A DNA stretch of 64,000 bases from Dipteris shenzhenensis (taxonomy: Eukaryota; Polypodiophyta; Polypodiopsida; Gleicheniales), in assembly GCA_047967505.1 (NCBI GenBank), contig CM106540.1; one strand, 5' to 3'. The notes under the pieces are model-generated. The model worked only from the letters and a program-made list of their open reading frames with translations. It did not search any database and was not told the origin of the DNA. The translations under genes were made by a program, and so were the position numbers. The number at the start of each line of letters is the position of its first letter. The stretch's first letter is position 1. Below are positions 45,061 to 57,030 of this stretch, in pieces.

Positions 45061-45960
45061 ATCTTCTTTCGCCTCCTCCCGCGCTACGGGACTTAAAGGA
45101 GACACAGGAGTAGCTTCTACATCGGTGCGCTTCCTCTTGTTTGGGCTCGGAATGGCTTCATCGCTTTGGACCTTGACGTCCTAGGCACCTTCATCCCCAG
45201 AGTCGCTTTCAGAGTCCGACGCTTTTCTTCTCCCTCCTAGATTCCGACTTCTCCTTCTTCGCAGAACCATGGCTAAGAAGAGTGGAGAGGGGTAATGGCG
45301 AAGTGTAAGGTGGACGGATATGGCTATGGCGAGAGCTATGGAGAGGGAGGGAGGATCACAAAGCGTTTCGAGCTATCTGTACCGGCAGGAGTTGGAAGGT
45401 GGAGATGAATTCACGTGCCAATAATAAACCCCGGGATGAAATCTATGTGTAGAGTGCTAAAGCGGGAGTTCCCTAACCCAAAAATGGAGTTTGGGAATTT
45501 AAATTAAAAACACAAATAATCACAAAACTTTGGGCCAACCCAAGCACTTTCTCAAAGTGTCAAACAGAATGGATGAAAAGAATGTCCTATGCCGTGGAAT
45601 ACATGTAGGATACTTGAAAATAAGATAGGGTGACTCCCCTTGTTATGTGTGCCTCATGGGCAATCCTCCCATGAGCATGGCCTAAGAATAGTGGCTACAT
45701 CAAAAGTGAATACCTTCATTAGCAAGGTATAGACCACCATAAAATTTCGCATAGGTGACTCTTCTAGCAAGACAAAAAAATAAGTATCTAGCCTATCTCA
45801 CCTCCAACGTTCCATACCTCTCTAGCCTCCATAAGTATCCCTTGCCTCATCCATTTGTTCTCATATACTTCCACTAGATGAAAGCCAAACATTATTCTCT
45901 TCCATGCCACTCTACGTTCCCAACTCATCCACTAAGCCCATGCATAGCACCCATTAACCA
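45061..45960. other. Unassigned DNA
   Basis: No gene supported. A Ser/Asp/Glu-rich frame start occurs on the minus strand near 45270 but stops within 35 codons. Confidence 0.3.
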
Positions 45961-46240
45961 TTGCATTCCTCCGTTGCCTTGAAAAGCCTTTTTTCAAAGG
46001 ACAATCAAGATGCCTTAACCCTTTGCCCCTTTTTGCCTAGCAGTGTGGTGGGGTTCATGCTTCAAGTCTTCCGCACCCCTTCTCAAAGCCCTATCCTAAC
46101 CCTTGCATTTCTCCATAGCCTTAAAAATCCTTCTTCAAAGGATTATCAAGATCCTTAACCCTTTACCCATTTTTGACCCAGCAATGTGGTGGGGTGGAGG
46201 CTTCAAGGCTTCCACACTCCATTTCCATGCTTCTCAAAGC
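45961..46240. repeat. 142-bp tandem duplication
   Basis: Units start TTGCATT at 45961 and 46103. They share CTTCAAAGGA, ATCAAGAT, CCTTAACCCTTT and AGCA(G/A)TGTGGTGGGGT, with about 15-20% divergence. Confidence 0.85.
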
Positions 46241-47629
46241 CATGTCATAACCTTCTCTACCCCCATATATACATAACTTTTATAGTCTTCCACCTTTGAC
46301 TCTTGTGTCCATTTTAGAGCTCTTAATTATTGCATCTGTCTATGACAATTCCTTTCAAATTGTAAAAAGAAGAGGCTACTTCATAGGGATGAACATGCAA
46401 ATCCAATGTGTGTACCATGTATTCGCTTGTATGTGCAATCTCTTTGAAATTTCCCAATTTCATGTGCATATTTGCTAACAACCAATTGTTTAGATCAAAG
46501 CATTGTCAGGAATGGATTTATTAGATTTAGGCTTCACTTTTCTTCAAACAATTATTTTGGTATGTATAATGGCAATGGATTTCTTCTATGATGTAGCAAA
46601 GCTAGATGAAATGAACTTGTTCACAATTTGCACTCATTGCATTTGCACAGTATTTGTAATAAAGATGCAATGCATGCTTTAGAAAGGTTAATTGTTGCAT
46701 CATGTATTCAAGTTGGCCACGCGCAATATGGGTTACTATCAATACAATATTGGTTAAAATTTTCCTCCTACATATTGGTTGTTACTTCCATGAGGGAAGT
46801 ACGGAAGCTTGTATTGAAAGTGTAACCATCTTTGCAATTTTTAAGAATATGTAACGTGTAATTTTTGAGAATATGTAACATGTGCACTGGAAATATGATA
46901 GATATCATTCTTATGGTATTTAAACATCCCCGTGAATCATTTCAACAAAAAAAAAAGGGTACTCGAATGCATATTCAATTTTACCATTAAATAGACTTGC
47001 CAATGGTAGATGTGCCTCATGTGGAGTTTGCCATATTGGAGAGTTATAGGGAGGAATCAAACTAGATCGTAGGTGTCTCATGTCGAATTTTTCTGAATGG
47101 AGTGTTATAGGGAGGGAATCCAGACAAAGAAGTTCCATCTCCATCATCCATTGCAATGTCCATTGTTTGTGGAATGTGAGATGCTTTTTGCTAGTGACCA
47201 TTTGTAGCTTTCAGGCCAGTAATGATACTCACTCTTGATAGGCATATGTATTTGCCATGCTCCTAGTCCTCTAGTTACATAGTCTAGCATAGCATGGAAG
47301 GTTTTTTCCAATGTCAACCCATGTAGCTAAAGCACATTTGAAGATTTGTAGATCCTCCTCAACCTAAGATATTTCTCCACGAATTCTTATTGATGTTCAT
47401 GCTTCTTTGGCCCCTTTCTCTTCCTCTTTCTTGTTCCTCTTCTCTACTATAGCAGTCTACAACATTGCTCTTTCTATAGTCTTCTCTTAGGTTTGCCTAG
47501 GCCCATAACAAGTATCATACATCACATAACAACACATGTGTACACATAATTTAGTGTTCTTTTGTAACCTCTCTATCCCATGTCTTATATGTACATGGGG
47601 TAGACCCAAATCACTAACCAAACTTAAAC
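46241..47629 (-). other. Probable 3' LTR region of the next copia element, and unassigned DNA
   Basis: On the minus strand TGTTTAAGTTTGG starts at 47630 right after a purine tract (ATGATGGGGGAG). The DNA to the left of 47630 therefore begins with the LTR of the minus copia element. Its far end and a matching second LTR were not found. The 93-codon frame 47201-46920 is unassigned. Confidence 0.4.
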
Positions 47630-50474
47630 ACTCCCCCATCATTGGGATATCTCTGAGGCCTAGGTAAGATTCAAACTTCTTAAAATTTTTCACAAGATAG
47701 AGCTTTGGTGAATATATCTACTACTTGATACTTTGAGGAAAGGTGGACTAGCTTGACCATTCCTTCCTCCCTTGCTATTATATGGAGATAGGGATGTTGA
47801 TATGTTTCAAGTTTTTTGATCCAAGGGTTATTGGAAAATGTAATGGCATTCAAATTGTCATAGAAGATAATTGTGGAATTATCTTCAACTACTCCAAATA
47901 CCTTCAAAAACTGTCTCAGGCTACATAGCCCTACCGACATACCAGGAAAAGAAATGTACTTTGGCTTTGCTTTAGATATAGACACAATGGCTTGTTTATT
48001 GAGATATACAATGAGAGTTCCAACACGAATGCATAAACTTCCTCTTACGTCTGCCTCCCCGATTTTCACAAAGCCAATCAATTGTGGTTTTATATGCTAG
48101 CTATCATTGAAGTATGATAGCTTATGATTGGTTATTTGATGGAGATATCCACTTCACACCATTCCAATGATGCACACATTTGCTTTGCTACAAGTTGTCT
48201 GATAAGATGTGTTGATGTCATAAAGTAGATTAGCTTACCAATTTTTGTCATGGAGTGTGCAACTTGAGAAAGAGATCTTCCATTTTTTGCATATTGTAAC
48301 CAGTCCAATTAGGTGTACTTATTGGTAGGGCATCCAAGATCCTAAATTTCTCCAACATAAAGTCTATGGACCTTATCTAATTCAAGGATATGCCGTCCTT
48401 GGTGTACTCAGTCTCAATACCCAAGAAGTATGCAAGAATCTAAGATTTTAAATTATCTTCAAAGATTGGATTTAACCGTCTTAAACATGTTATTTTTAGC
48501 AACTTGCTCTGATGAACTCATCCAAATAGAGTGACATGATAACGATAACATTTTCATCCATCTTAGCATACACCCCATGATCACCGTTCACTCCTTGCAA
48601 ACCCTCACTATTTCAATCTTGATGTAGCATGCCCATAGGGCTAGCTTATGACCATGCGATTTCTTATTCAATCAACATACCAAATATACACATCCCTTCT
48701 CAAGAAAGCCTCATGAATATATATATATCCCTCTTCTTGTAGTTCTCCATTCAAGAATATGGTCTCAAGATCCATTCAATGGAATTTTAATACCATATTT
48801 CATGAAAGAGAGAGAATAATGTGGATGGTATCTTTCCTTGTGATTAGTATTAAGGTCTCCTTAAAGTCATCGCCTTCATGTTGTCACCATGTTTTTGTGC
48901 ATAGCCTTTTGCAATCAAATTTGCCTTGTACTTGTCTATATTCTTGTCGGGCACAAATAATTTTAAAGTTTATTAACCTAACAACATCAAAGAGTGAATA
49001 GGATAAATAAAAATCTTGCCCAACAAGTAAAGAGATTTGGAGAAGTGTGGAATGTGGCATTAGAGCACATGGACAAAACCACCAAATACCACTTATGCAT
49101 CATCTTGTATTCTCATCTCTTATGTACATTGCTTTGTTGTCCCTTCCTAAATTAGGCCGGTTCAATTTTTGGGCATTATCTACCTCCTCCCTTCCCTATG
49201 GAATCACCCAGTTGTTGGTTGTTATTTTGGTTCTCATCAAGGTTTTGACTAGGGATTGGCATTGTATGTGCATGCACAGGATGTGTGTGGAGATTAGGAG
49301 CATGTGTGGAAATTAGAACCAACAAGGGCTTGTTTTGTGGTCTTACTCCCATCAAATGCAAGTATTTAACTTCGGAGGACATAGCATCATACTCCTTTCC
49401 ACTACTAGGCTATGCCTAGTTCTAGGTTTGTTTGCATGTTCACTTTATTCCAAATTGTCTTTTACCTTGTGATAGTTTCACATATAAGAGATCCAATGAG
49501 TTGTCAACAATACTTGTCATTGACTATAAACTTTTTAGGATATTTTGAAAATTTTGATTCTACTCCACGGGAGTGGCTACGATCTTGCAATTTGCCATAC
49601 CAAACTTCTTTAGGAGACTATCCACATATTTTTGTTGCCTCATAAAGGTGTTGTTTGAGTTTCTCAAGAACTAATTGCCAAGACAACAATGCATAAGTCC
49701 AAGATCTTTCATGTCAAACTCTGTAAGCTTGATGATGTAGCTATTCCTCTCATAAAATCAGATAATCTACATACAAAGGTGCAATGGTAAGGTCTTCCCC
49801 TTGAACTTTGTAGTAGAGAGTGTGATTTGCATTTGACTTGTTGTATCCTAGATAATAAAATACTTGCCAATTCTAACGTACCAACTTTTTGGTGTGTTTT
49901 CAATTGGCAAACTTGATTCTCTTTGCCTTGTTCAACATACCCTAGTAGTTGTTGCATGTATACTTCTTCTAAGTATCAGTTGAGGAAAGCATTTTGGCTA
50001 GAGATATCAAAATCTTATGGAGTCCAATCTTGGCCACTGATAAATAAGTCTCATCATAATATTGTTCATATTGTTGCACAAAACCTTTTGGTACTAGTCA
50101 TCTAGTGATGGGAGAATACTTGTAAGCTTTTCTCTCATCACTATAGCCAACCATGATGTGTTTGCATTACTTTATGTCTAACTTTTTATGTGATGATCAT
50201 CATGTATGTGACCATATGCTATGCATCTAAGTATATAGAGATGCCTAGTGTGTGGCTTGTATCTTGTGAACAACTCATAAGGTGTCACACCTTGAACGGG
50301 TTCATTCAAAATCCTATTAAGAAAGTAGCTGGCAATGTAGATTGCTTCTATGCAATACTGATTTGGAAGATGTTTCTCACTAAGCATTGCTCTAGCACTG
50401 TCTTCTAAACTCTTATTCTTCCTTTTAACTACTATATTATATTGACAATTTAGTGTGCTATCTACACTGTACAT
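47630..50474 (-). mobile_element. Decayed Ty1-copia element
   Basis: From right to left: integrase C-terminal part (50474-50178) with a degraded VVERKN motif and YFLNRILNEPVQGVTPYELF; RT remnant (49957-49709, GYVEQGKENQVCQLK); and RNase H (48081-47680) with IFYDNLNAITFSNNP and VVDIFTKAL. The polypurine tract is at 47631-47642. Large parts between the blocks are beyond recognition. It is more decayed than the copia copy in the GNAT intron. Confidence 0.85.
47680..48081 (-). pseudogene. Copia RNase H remnant
   Basis: An open frame of 133 codons with the Asp of the YCDN-type motif (FYDNLNA), the HPYLHIIAREEGMVKLVHLSS segment and the closing VVDIFTKAL. The Ser-Thr-Glu-Ala-Glu motif has been lost. 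Confidence 0.85.
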
Positions 50475-50659
50475 AGGATTCTTGGATCATTATAATGGTT
50501 TGCTTCTATGCAATACTGATTTGGAAGATGTTTCTCAGTAAGCATTGCTCTAGCACTGTCTTCTAAAGTCCTATTCTCCCTTTTAACTACTACATTTTAT
50601 TGAGGTTTTAGTGTGTTATCTACACTGTAGATAGGATTCTTGAATCAGTATAATGGTTT
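50344..50659. repeat. 158-bp tandem duplication spanning the copia integrase end
   Basis: Units start GCTTCTATGCAATACTGATT at 50344 and 50502 and are about 90% alike. The left unit contains integrase codons, so the duplication happened after insertion. Confidence 0.92.
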
Positions 50660-50773
50660 GATATCTTTAGACCATTTAAAATAACCTATCATATGAGACA
50701 ATCAATGTACCATGGATTCTGATCTGCATGGTCACTATAATAATTGCATCTAGATTTGGAAGAAGAATAGATT

Positions 50774-50823
<50 letters not shown>

Positions 50824-51965
50824 AACACACAAAGGATAGGACAACTTAGAGGGAAATTGGGTGAAACTCGAATGGTAATCTCTCTCTCTCTCTAAAAATA
50901 GAAAAGATAATAAATACTCGACAACTCATGAGCTCTGAATCTCACACAAGGAAGCTTCAAGCTCTCTTACTTTGATAAGAGAAAAAGACGTCAATGGACC
51001 ACTCAATCTCCCCACAAGAAGAAAGGATCACAATGTCTCAATGAAAGGCAAGGATGGTATGATACACTGAACAATATAAAGAGGGTGAGGAGAAGAGTGG
51101 AGCTGAGGAAGAAGGCATAGCTAGAGTGCACACCACAAATTACTAACTAAACAATGTTTTGGTTACAAAATAATGAATATATACGAACCCCTTTAGGTTT
51201 AGCATTAGGGCTTCCAATCCTTTTGCCCTTTTAGCACTCTCTTGGCGTTAGTAATATGCAACAATATGAAACATGATGTTGAGATGGATCCTCAAACAAA
51301 TCTTCTTAATGAATTTTTTTAATGTGTCATGCTAAAGAGTATAGAGGTGGTAGGATGAAGGATGTCCTCTGTGTCATGTATGGGTTGGCTAGATGCATCA
51401 TGACGTGTGTTTGGATATGCTTTACAAAGACTAGGATTTAGGACATGGTGACGATGTTTCCAAAAGCTTCATCCTGAATTATTTGGAATTACTATTGTAC
51501 AAGACACTTAAGATCTTCTGTTCATGGTGGACTAGAAATTGTTATTTCGTTCGTTGCACCAAACCTTGATACTTTTTTTTGGTTTGCTCATGGTTCGAGT
51601 ATCCTCATTTGGTCTCAGAATGCCAATGTTGCCCAATCCCTTTGTGCTCATCATCATACCAATTATTTGCTGGTACAGATCTGTTGGGCAACTTTCCTAT
51701 GTTTCTAATCATGTAATGGAAGTAGTTTTGTACTATGACGTGGATGGAATTATAGAGGGAGTCCTAATTTTCTAACATTTGCCTAAAAAAAGAACACGGG
51801 CACATAGGGTGCCTACTAGGTTTATAATGAAGAGCGAGCTAGAGGAGGTTTAAAAGAAAATTGTGGATGCTAATCCTAGTTCTTCTTCACCCTGGATTTG
51901 ATGCAAGAGATGTTTAATCATGCTTTGAAAGATGAGCAGGCTTCTCACTTTAGAAAACTAGGCAC

Positions 51966-52002
<37 letters not shown>

Positions 52003-52279
52003 GGAAGAACCAAGAAAAGGACATATGGACATAGAAGCCCAAGGGGGGTGACGAGCAAGGAGAGATGGTGATCATAAGTCCAAGGTTGAGGAGCGTGATG
52101 AGAACTTGAGCCTAAGAGTAACCTAGCAAGGAACAAGATCACAAGACTGATCTCAAACTCAAAAGCCCAAAAGGCAAAACAAATGGCCATATGAAGTCAC
52201 TACCTCGTCATCTCTACCTGATTAGAAAGATTAAAGAGAGAAGAACTCCATCAAGTTTCGGCATTCATTTGAAAATGGA
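50660..52279. other. Unassigned DNA with microsatellites
   Basis: (TC)23 at 50776-50822, a short (TC)n at 50879-50893 and (GA)16 at 51968-51999. No gene is recognised. The right part may contain the TRM10 promoter. Confidence 0.5.
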
Positions 52280-53418
52280 ATGGGAACTGTGGCTGCTGGT
52301 ACAGGGCTGAAATTTTCGTATATCTTCTATACCAGGTCTACACATTCCTTGCAATGCTGCTGTTCCACAGCCCGCCCTTGCACCAACAGTAAACGAAAGA
52401 ATAGCTCCTGCCTTTGGTACACACCAAACCGTGCTGATTGCTTCTTAAGCTCGAAGGTCCTGGAAGAAGAGATGGATGATAGAAAGCGTCAGTCCCTCAA
52501 CGTCCTCGAGAGGGACACTAGTCCAAGCGGAGAAAAAGGTGAAAGCTCAGATGATGTCGAAGGAAACAACGATACTATCGATTCAGTCGGTGTAGACAGA
52601 AACGGAAACGCGTGTTTGACGGGACTACCAGAGCAGGTGATGCCTCGCTCCAAAAATGCGCAGAAAAAGCTCAAGAAGATGGAAAGATACAAGGCTCAGA
52701 AGTTGGAAAGGAAAGCTTATGAGAAGACTAAAAGGCATCAGGAGACAGAGAGAAAGAGAAAAGAGTGGGAAGTTAAACGTGCCTCTTTATCAGCGGAAGA
52801 GCAGGAGAAGGCATTGCAAGAAAGGTTGGAGAAGAGGTTGGCTCGAAAGGAGAAATCGTACAGCAAGAAGGATAGGCTACGGCAAGCGATGGAAAATGGT
52901 CAAAACTTGGTGCTCGATTTAGAGTTTTGTGATCGCATGAAGTCGAATGAAATAGTTAGCTTGGTGCAACAGGTGCGTCAAACACATCTGAAATCCAGCT
53001 TCGATTGACGAGGGTGGTTTATGTCCTATGTTTGATTATAACAGCTGATTTTTTGCAGGTTATGTACTCTTATGCGGCAAACGCAAAAGCGGTTGTACCC
53101 GTGCGCTTCTTGCTCACTGGATGTACTGGGGAGATCCTTACTCAATTCGCAAGAATTTCGGGGTTTAAGAATTGGCTTCTTCACAAGGAGGAACACTCCT
53201 ACCTGGAAGTTTTCGAAGACAGAAAGGGTGATTTGGTCTACCTGACGGCCGACTCAGACTGTCTTATAGAGCAGTTGGAGGTCTCTAAGATATACATCAT
53301 AGGTGGCCTAGTGGATCGCAATAGATGGAAAGGTCTAACTCTTGAGAAAGCGAGGAGTCAAGGAATCGCAACAGCAAAGCTTCCCATAACCGAGCATCTG
53401 AAGATGATTAGCTCGCCG
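52280..53418 (+). CDS. TRM10: TRM10-type tRNA (guanine-9-N1) methyltransferase, first two exons
   Basis: Exon 1 is 52280-52972 (231 codons, donor GTGCGT) and exon 2 is 53059-53418 (acceptor TTTTTGCAG, donor GTAGGC), joined in phase 0. Residues 1-64 may be an organelle-targeting extension; ATG 52472 (MDDRKRQS) is an alternative start. Residues ~120-205 are a Lys/Arg/Glu-rich helical segment, as in TRM10 N-termini. The SPOUT domain follows: LVLDLEFCDRM, then exon 2 with LLTGCTGEI, VYLTADSD, YIIGGLVDRNRWKGLT (with the conserved catalytic-site Asp) and TAKLPITEHLKM. The enzyme methylates G9 of tRNA using S-adenosylmethionine. The last exon, with the LTVNQV-type segment that completes the trefoil knot, is not found within 600 bases, after which retroelements begin. 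Confidence 0.85.
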
Positions 53419-53849
53419 GTAGGCATTTAATCTTCAGGGGACATTAATGAAGGGGGGAATGAAAGGGGAAATAGCCTGAGATGGTGGGTTGGATATGATT
53501 CTTTCTTGCTTAATTATAAGGTTTGGTCCCTTTTAGGTACAACATAGTGCTCTATGCAGTAGTGGTAGGGCTTATGTGTGTAGAAGAGAGATTGCTTTAA
53601 TTGAGGTAACTCCCTTTTGGGAGGATTGATGTGTACCCTCTCCCATCCCCCCTCCTCCTCACGTAATGTAAATATCAAATCAAAAAACAAATGCCTTTTA
53701 GATATAGGTCTAAACACTTGGAAGAGGGGACCGTGGTTTCTGCAAGGTACTGTTGTTTATAGTTTCCGCTTGTCTTGTGAAGTATCTAGTTCTTTCTACA
53801 GCTATCTATCTCTTGCCATGGCGGGTTGACTACCCATCCCAAGTTGGAC
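53419..53849 (+). other. Start of the last visible TRM10 intron
   Basis: Begins GTAGGC. If this donor is not used the frame stops at TAA four codons on. No exon with the TRM10 C-terminus is seen here. Confidence 0.5.
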
Positions 53850-55100
53850 AAGTTGGATGGCACCAGCCCCTCTAGGAGATGAAGTTGGAAAGTCACTTCG
53901 GGCTTTGAATGATCTAGGAGATAATGGAAGGCGTGGAGCTAAAACCTGAAGACCAAAAGTATAGCAGTTGTGACACCTATGCATCCAATAGCAATAAGGA
54001 TTGGGTACTATAAGATGGAGCACGGCCATATTTTTTGTAATCTAGTGTCTTCAGCTTGTGGTGATGGCGCATGAGGCTTGAACTATCTTAAGGGACAAAA
54101 ACCTAGACCTTGAGACGGAACTATTCAACATGAGGATGGAAGGGAATTCAGTTCAAGATCACATCACCAAGGTGAAGGTGGTAAGGGACCAGCTCTTAGC
54201 AGTTGAACAAAGATTGGATTGCGCATGCACGGCGTCCAATTTCCAAAGTATAGGGCTTTTTAGCATTTTATTGCAAGCGTGTCTAGAAGTGTCTTAAGGG
54301 AGAGTAAACGTGTTTGAACGTTAGACACATGAATCTCAACAACCACATTGGACATCCCAGCTAAACGGGGTGGTGCACCTTGTGAGTGGGAGAATTGTAC
54401 TATAGTGGAGATTTAGGGATCCAAGGTCATTTTGGGTGGAGAGAGTCAATACGGCTGTCCACATCTTGAATACGATGTTGACTATATTAGTAGCAGGGAA
54501 GACACCTTTTCAGACATACTCAGGTGAAATGCTTGTCATTAAGCCTTTTAAGAGTTTTTGGTTCTGACGCCATAGGTGCATGCTCACAAAGACACTAGGA
54601 ACAAATTGGATCCAAGATGCAAGTAGCAGCTAAAGAGGAAGGTGATTGGGACCAAGTGGATTTACAAAGCAAAGCACAAGTCAGATGGTACCAGGTTCGT
54701 GGCCAAGGGATATGCATAGGTAGAGGGTCTTGACTATGATAAAACATTTCTCTCGAATTTGGACAGTGATTGCATTGGCCACCATACATGGCCCATCTAT
54801 CGGATGGATATGAATTATGCCTTTTTGAATGGAGACTTGGAGGAGGAAGTTTACGTGTAGCAGCCCCAAGCGAATGTGTAGATTGAGGAAGGCTTTCTAC
54901 AGGCTGAAACAGGCCCCAAGGGCATGGTACCGATGCATCAACGGCTAATTCACTGAGATTGGCCTTTTTCATAATTGCCAACCCCTACCTCCATTCAAGG
55001 GGGACATGAGAATGATAATTGTCCTTTATGTGGATGATTTGATCATGATCCACCACTTAATGAGAAGATAAGGAAAGTAAAAGCTTTTTTGAAGGGGGCG
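53850..55100 (+). pseudogene. Decayed Ty1-copia gag-pol relic
   Basis: Plus-strand blocks in order. Gag-like: KLDKLDGT near 53845, and LFNMRMEGNSVQDHITKVKV near 54130. Integrase-end-like: VNTAVHILNTML near 54440. RT: GTKWIYKAKHKSDGTRFVAKGYA near 54650, MDMNYAFLNGDLEEEVYV near 54805, and LYVDDLI near 55025. Several stops and frameshifts interrupt it, and most of integrase and all of RNase H are missing. It lies in the same orientation as TRM10. Confidence 0.82.
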
Positions 55101-55104
55101 TTTT

Positions 55105-55388
55105 TGTAGGCCATTCTATGGGCTATCCATAGTGCCACTTATTCCTTGGTATGTGCCTTGTAGGCCTAGTTATAGTCAGTTAGGTCAGTTAGGACTATTG
55201 GTACTGTTAGTACATGTACCACCTAGGTCAGTTAGGACACTTAGTCCAGTTAGGCAATTAACCCTAGGGTTTTGTTATGTTGGCTCTCTTGAGCCTCCAT
55301 TCTCAGTTTTGCAGCAATTCATCACAGCATCTCGTTTTTCTCCTTCTTATCTCCGTTTTTGAGCTTCCATTGCTTGCCCTAGCCAATA
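55105..55388 (+). repeat. Copia-type LTR followed by a primer-binding site
   Basis: Starts TGTAGGCC after a short purine run and ends just before TGGTATTAGAGC (55390-55401), an iMet primer-binding site with one C-to-T change. The LTR is thus preceded by pol and followed by a PBS, an internal-LTR-internal arrangement expected from recombination between tandem elements or from nested insertion. Confidence 0.6.
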
Positions 55389-55389
55389 G

Positions 55390-55401
55390 TGGTATTAGAG
55401 C
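55390..55401 (+). other. Primer-binding site, initiator tRNA-Met (one mismatch)
   Basis: TGGTATTAGAGC compared with the consensus TGGTATCAGAGC, directly after the LTR end. Confidence 0.8.
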
Positions 55402-55639
55402 AGGTTGGGAATCCATTCACTCAGCCATTGACAGCTTTCCGAAGCTGCTTGGCAGCCTCCTGAGCCCTCATTCCTGCTGGTCTTGCTGGTTTCTACACAC
55501 GTCTGAGCATTTAGGGCTTCTCCAGGTCTTTTCATCGCGGGAAAGCACATTTTGGGAGCACCTGCTGCAAAGGAGGCTGTTTTTTCTGCATTTTCTTCAA
55601 CATTTGGTGGATTTTCAGCCTGCTGCGGTTCATCTCTCT

Positions 55640-55835
55640 CACACGTGTGCTGTACGGACAGTCGTACAGCCTGTACGGACTGTACGGACATCAGTCGAAA
55701 GCATTTATTGCTTTGTATGGGCGGGTTTTCTCACACGTGCGAGCCATACGACCTGTACGGGAGCATTTATTGCTGGCACCGAATTGTACGGACCTGTCAG
55801 GCCTGCGTTATTGTAGTACGGACTGTACGGAACAT
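55640..55835 (+). repeat. GTACGG motif cluster
   Basis: Seven GTACGG motifs, most as TGTACGGAC, lie within about 170 bases. The same motif is clustered (mostly as the complement CCGTAC) in the insertion at 33946-35125, which lies in the opposite orientation. The motif therefore has the same sense relative to its element in both places. Confidence 0.75.
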
Positions 55836-55867
55836 CTTGTTAGAAGGTCACTGCCCCACCTGTAGGC

Positions 55868-56554
55868 TGTGAGCCCCCGATTTGAGGGGACAAGGGGGCA
55901 GGAGACCATAGGGGGTAGGGAAGAAGAAAAGGAAAGAAGATGGACCTGTCTGGCAGCCCATGCAACAGCAAGAAGATGGTGCGCTGTTCAAGGCACCCCT
56001 GGACCTGCGCATGGGCAGACTAGGCAGCTGCAACAGCAGCCCATAAGCCCTGGTTATGGGCCCTTTATAGGGCAGACCTGAGCCGGCCTGACCAGCCAGC
56101 AAAGGCTGACCAGTCAGGTCGGTTGGTGGGCTGGCAGGTCGGTTTCTAGGACAAGGAGCGGACTCCCTGGTTGGCCAAATCAAGGGGCCTAGCCCCTCCT
56201 ATAAATAGCTCCCCCTTCCCCCCTCATTCCTCATCACCTGCACTTGCAAGCCTTGCAACACAGGCAAGCGCATAGGGAGAGGAAGAGACTCAGCATCTTT
56301 TGGACAGCACTCGGGCTGTTTGTACATGCTCTCTCTTGAGCTTTTGTTGCCCACCATTGTGGGGGAATATATCTGAGTTTTGGCCTATCTCTCTTTCAGT
56401 TTTCTGAGTGTTGTATGAGCTAGAGAGGAAGTGAGGTGTGAGTGATTCTATCCTCTATTTCAAGCAATACAAATATTCCTTGTTCTCTGCTATTTCAGTC
56501 TCCTTTCTGTTCCTTAGCACATTTCTAAATATAGTAAATCTAGGATTTCTTACA
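55868..56554 (+). repeat. Gypsy-type 5' LTR
   Basis: 687 bases from TGTGAGCCCCCG to TTCTTACA, followed after one base by an exact iMet primer-binding site. Another possible start is TGCCCCACCTG at 55852, shared with a similar LTR start at 59810. A TATA box (TATAAATA, 56200-56207) stands about 350 bases before the LTR end. Confidence 0.78.
56200..56207 (+). promoter_or_regulatory. LTR TATA box
   Basis: TATAAATA in CCTCCTATAAATAGCTCCCC, the normal context for plant LTR core promoters. Confidence 0.65.
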
Positions 56555-56555
56555 G

Positions 56556-56567
56556 TGGTATCAGAGC
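56556..56567 (+). other. Primer-binding site, initiator tRNA-Met
   Basis: Exact TGGTATCAGAGC one base after the LTR end. It fixes the plus orientation of the following gag. Confidence 0.93.
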
Positions 56568-56814
56568 AAATTTCGCTCCTGCCTGTAGGAAATGCCCTCC
56601 ACCTTCTAGCGCCTATCTGATACATCTCTTTCCGCTAGAAGGATATCCGTGCACATTGTGCATGGAAGAGATGGAGAGAATGAGCGTAAAAATTTTTAGG
56701 GCCAACCCTGCCTAAAGTCATCAATGGCCTCTCCATCTCCCAAATATCACGAGTTGATGTGAATGGACACGACAAAAATCGTGTCTTTTCATGTGCTTGG
56801 GCTGTCCCAAAACC

Positions 56815-57030
56815 AAGGGACGCACCTTTTCCACCATCGGACACACCTTTTGACGAAGAGTCTTGACTCCTCACTCAAGGGACACACCCCATCGTGGCAA
56901 AAAGGACACACCTATTCATGTGGGGACACCCCTTTTACAAATAGGGACACACCCCTTCATGAAAAGGTGCACCTATTCCAAGGGTCACACCCCTTCGAAT
57001 AGGCACACCTTTTGGAACCAAGCACCTTAT
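56815..57030 (+). repeat. GGGACACACCCCTTT-type repeats in the element leader
   Basis: About nine copies of (G)GACACACC(C/T)(C/T)TT words at 17-38-base spacing between the primer-binding site and gag. Divergent copies read GCACC or TCACACCCC. A poly-C run of 16 lies further on (57407-57422). Confidence 0.75.

Noticed and set aside
52656-52922. 88-codon Arg/Lys-rich protein
   Set aside because: Shadow of TRM10 exon 1 in another frame.
53005-53058. Independent start of a second gene at ATG 53005
   Set aside because: The residues before 53059 are the translated end of the intron. The acceptor TTTTTGCAG and in-phase TRM10 homology show that this is exon 2.
55277-55816. 179-codon plus gene
   Set aside because: It spans an LTR end, a primer-binding site and a GTACGG repeat cluster, and has no domain.
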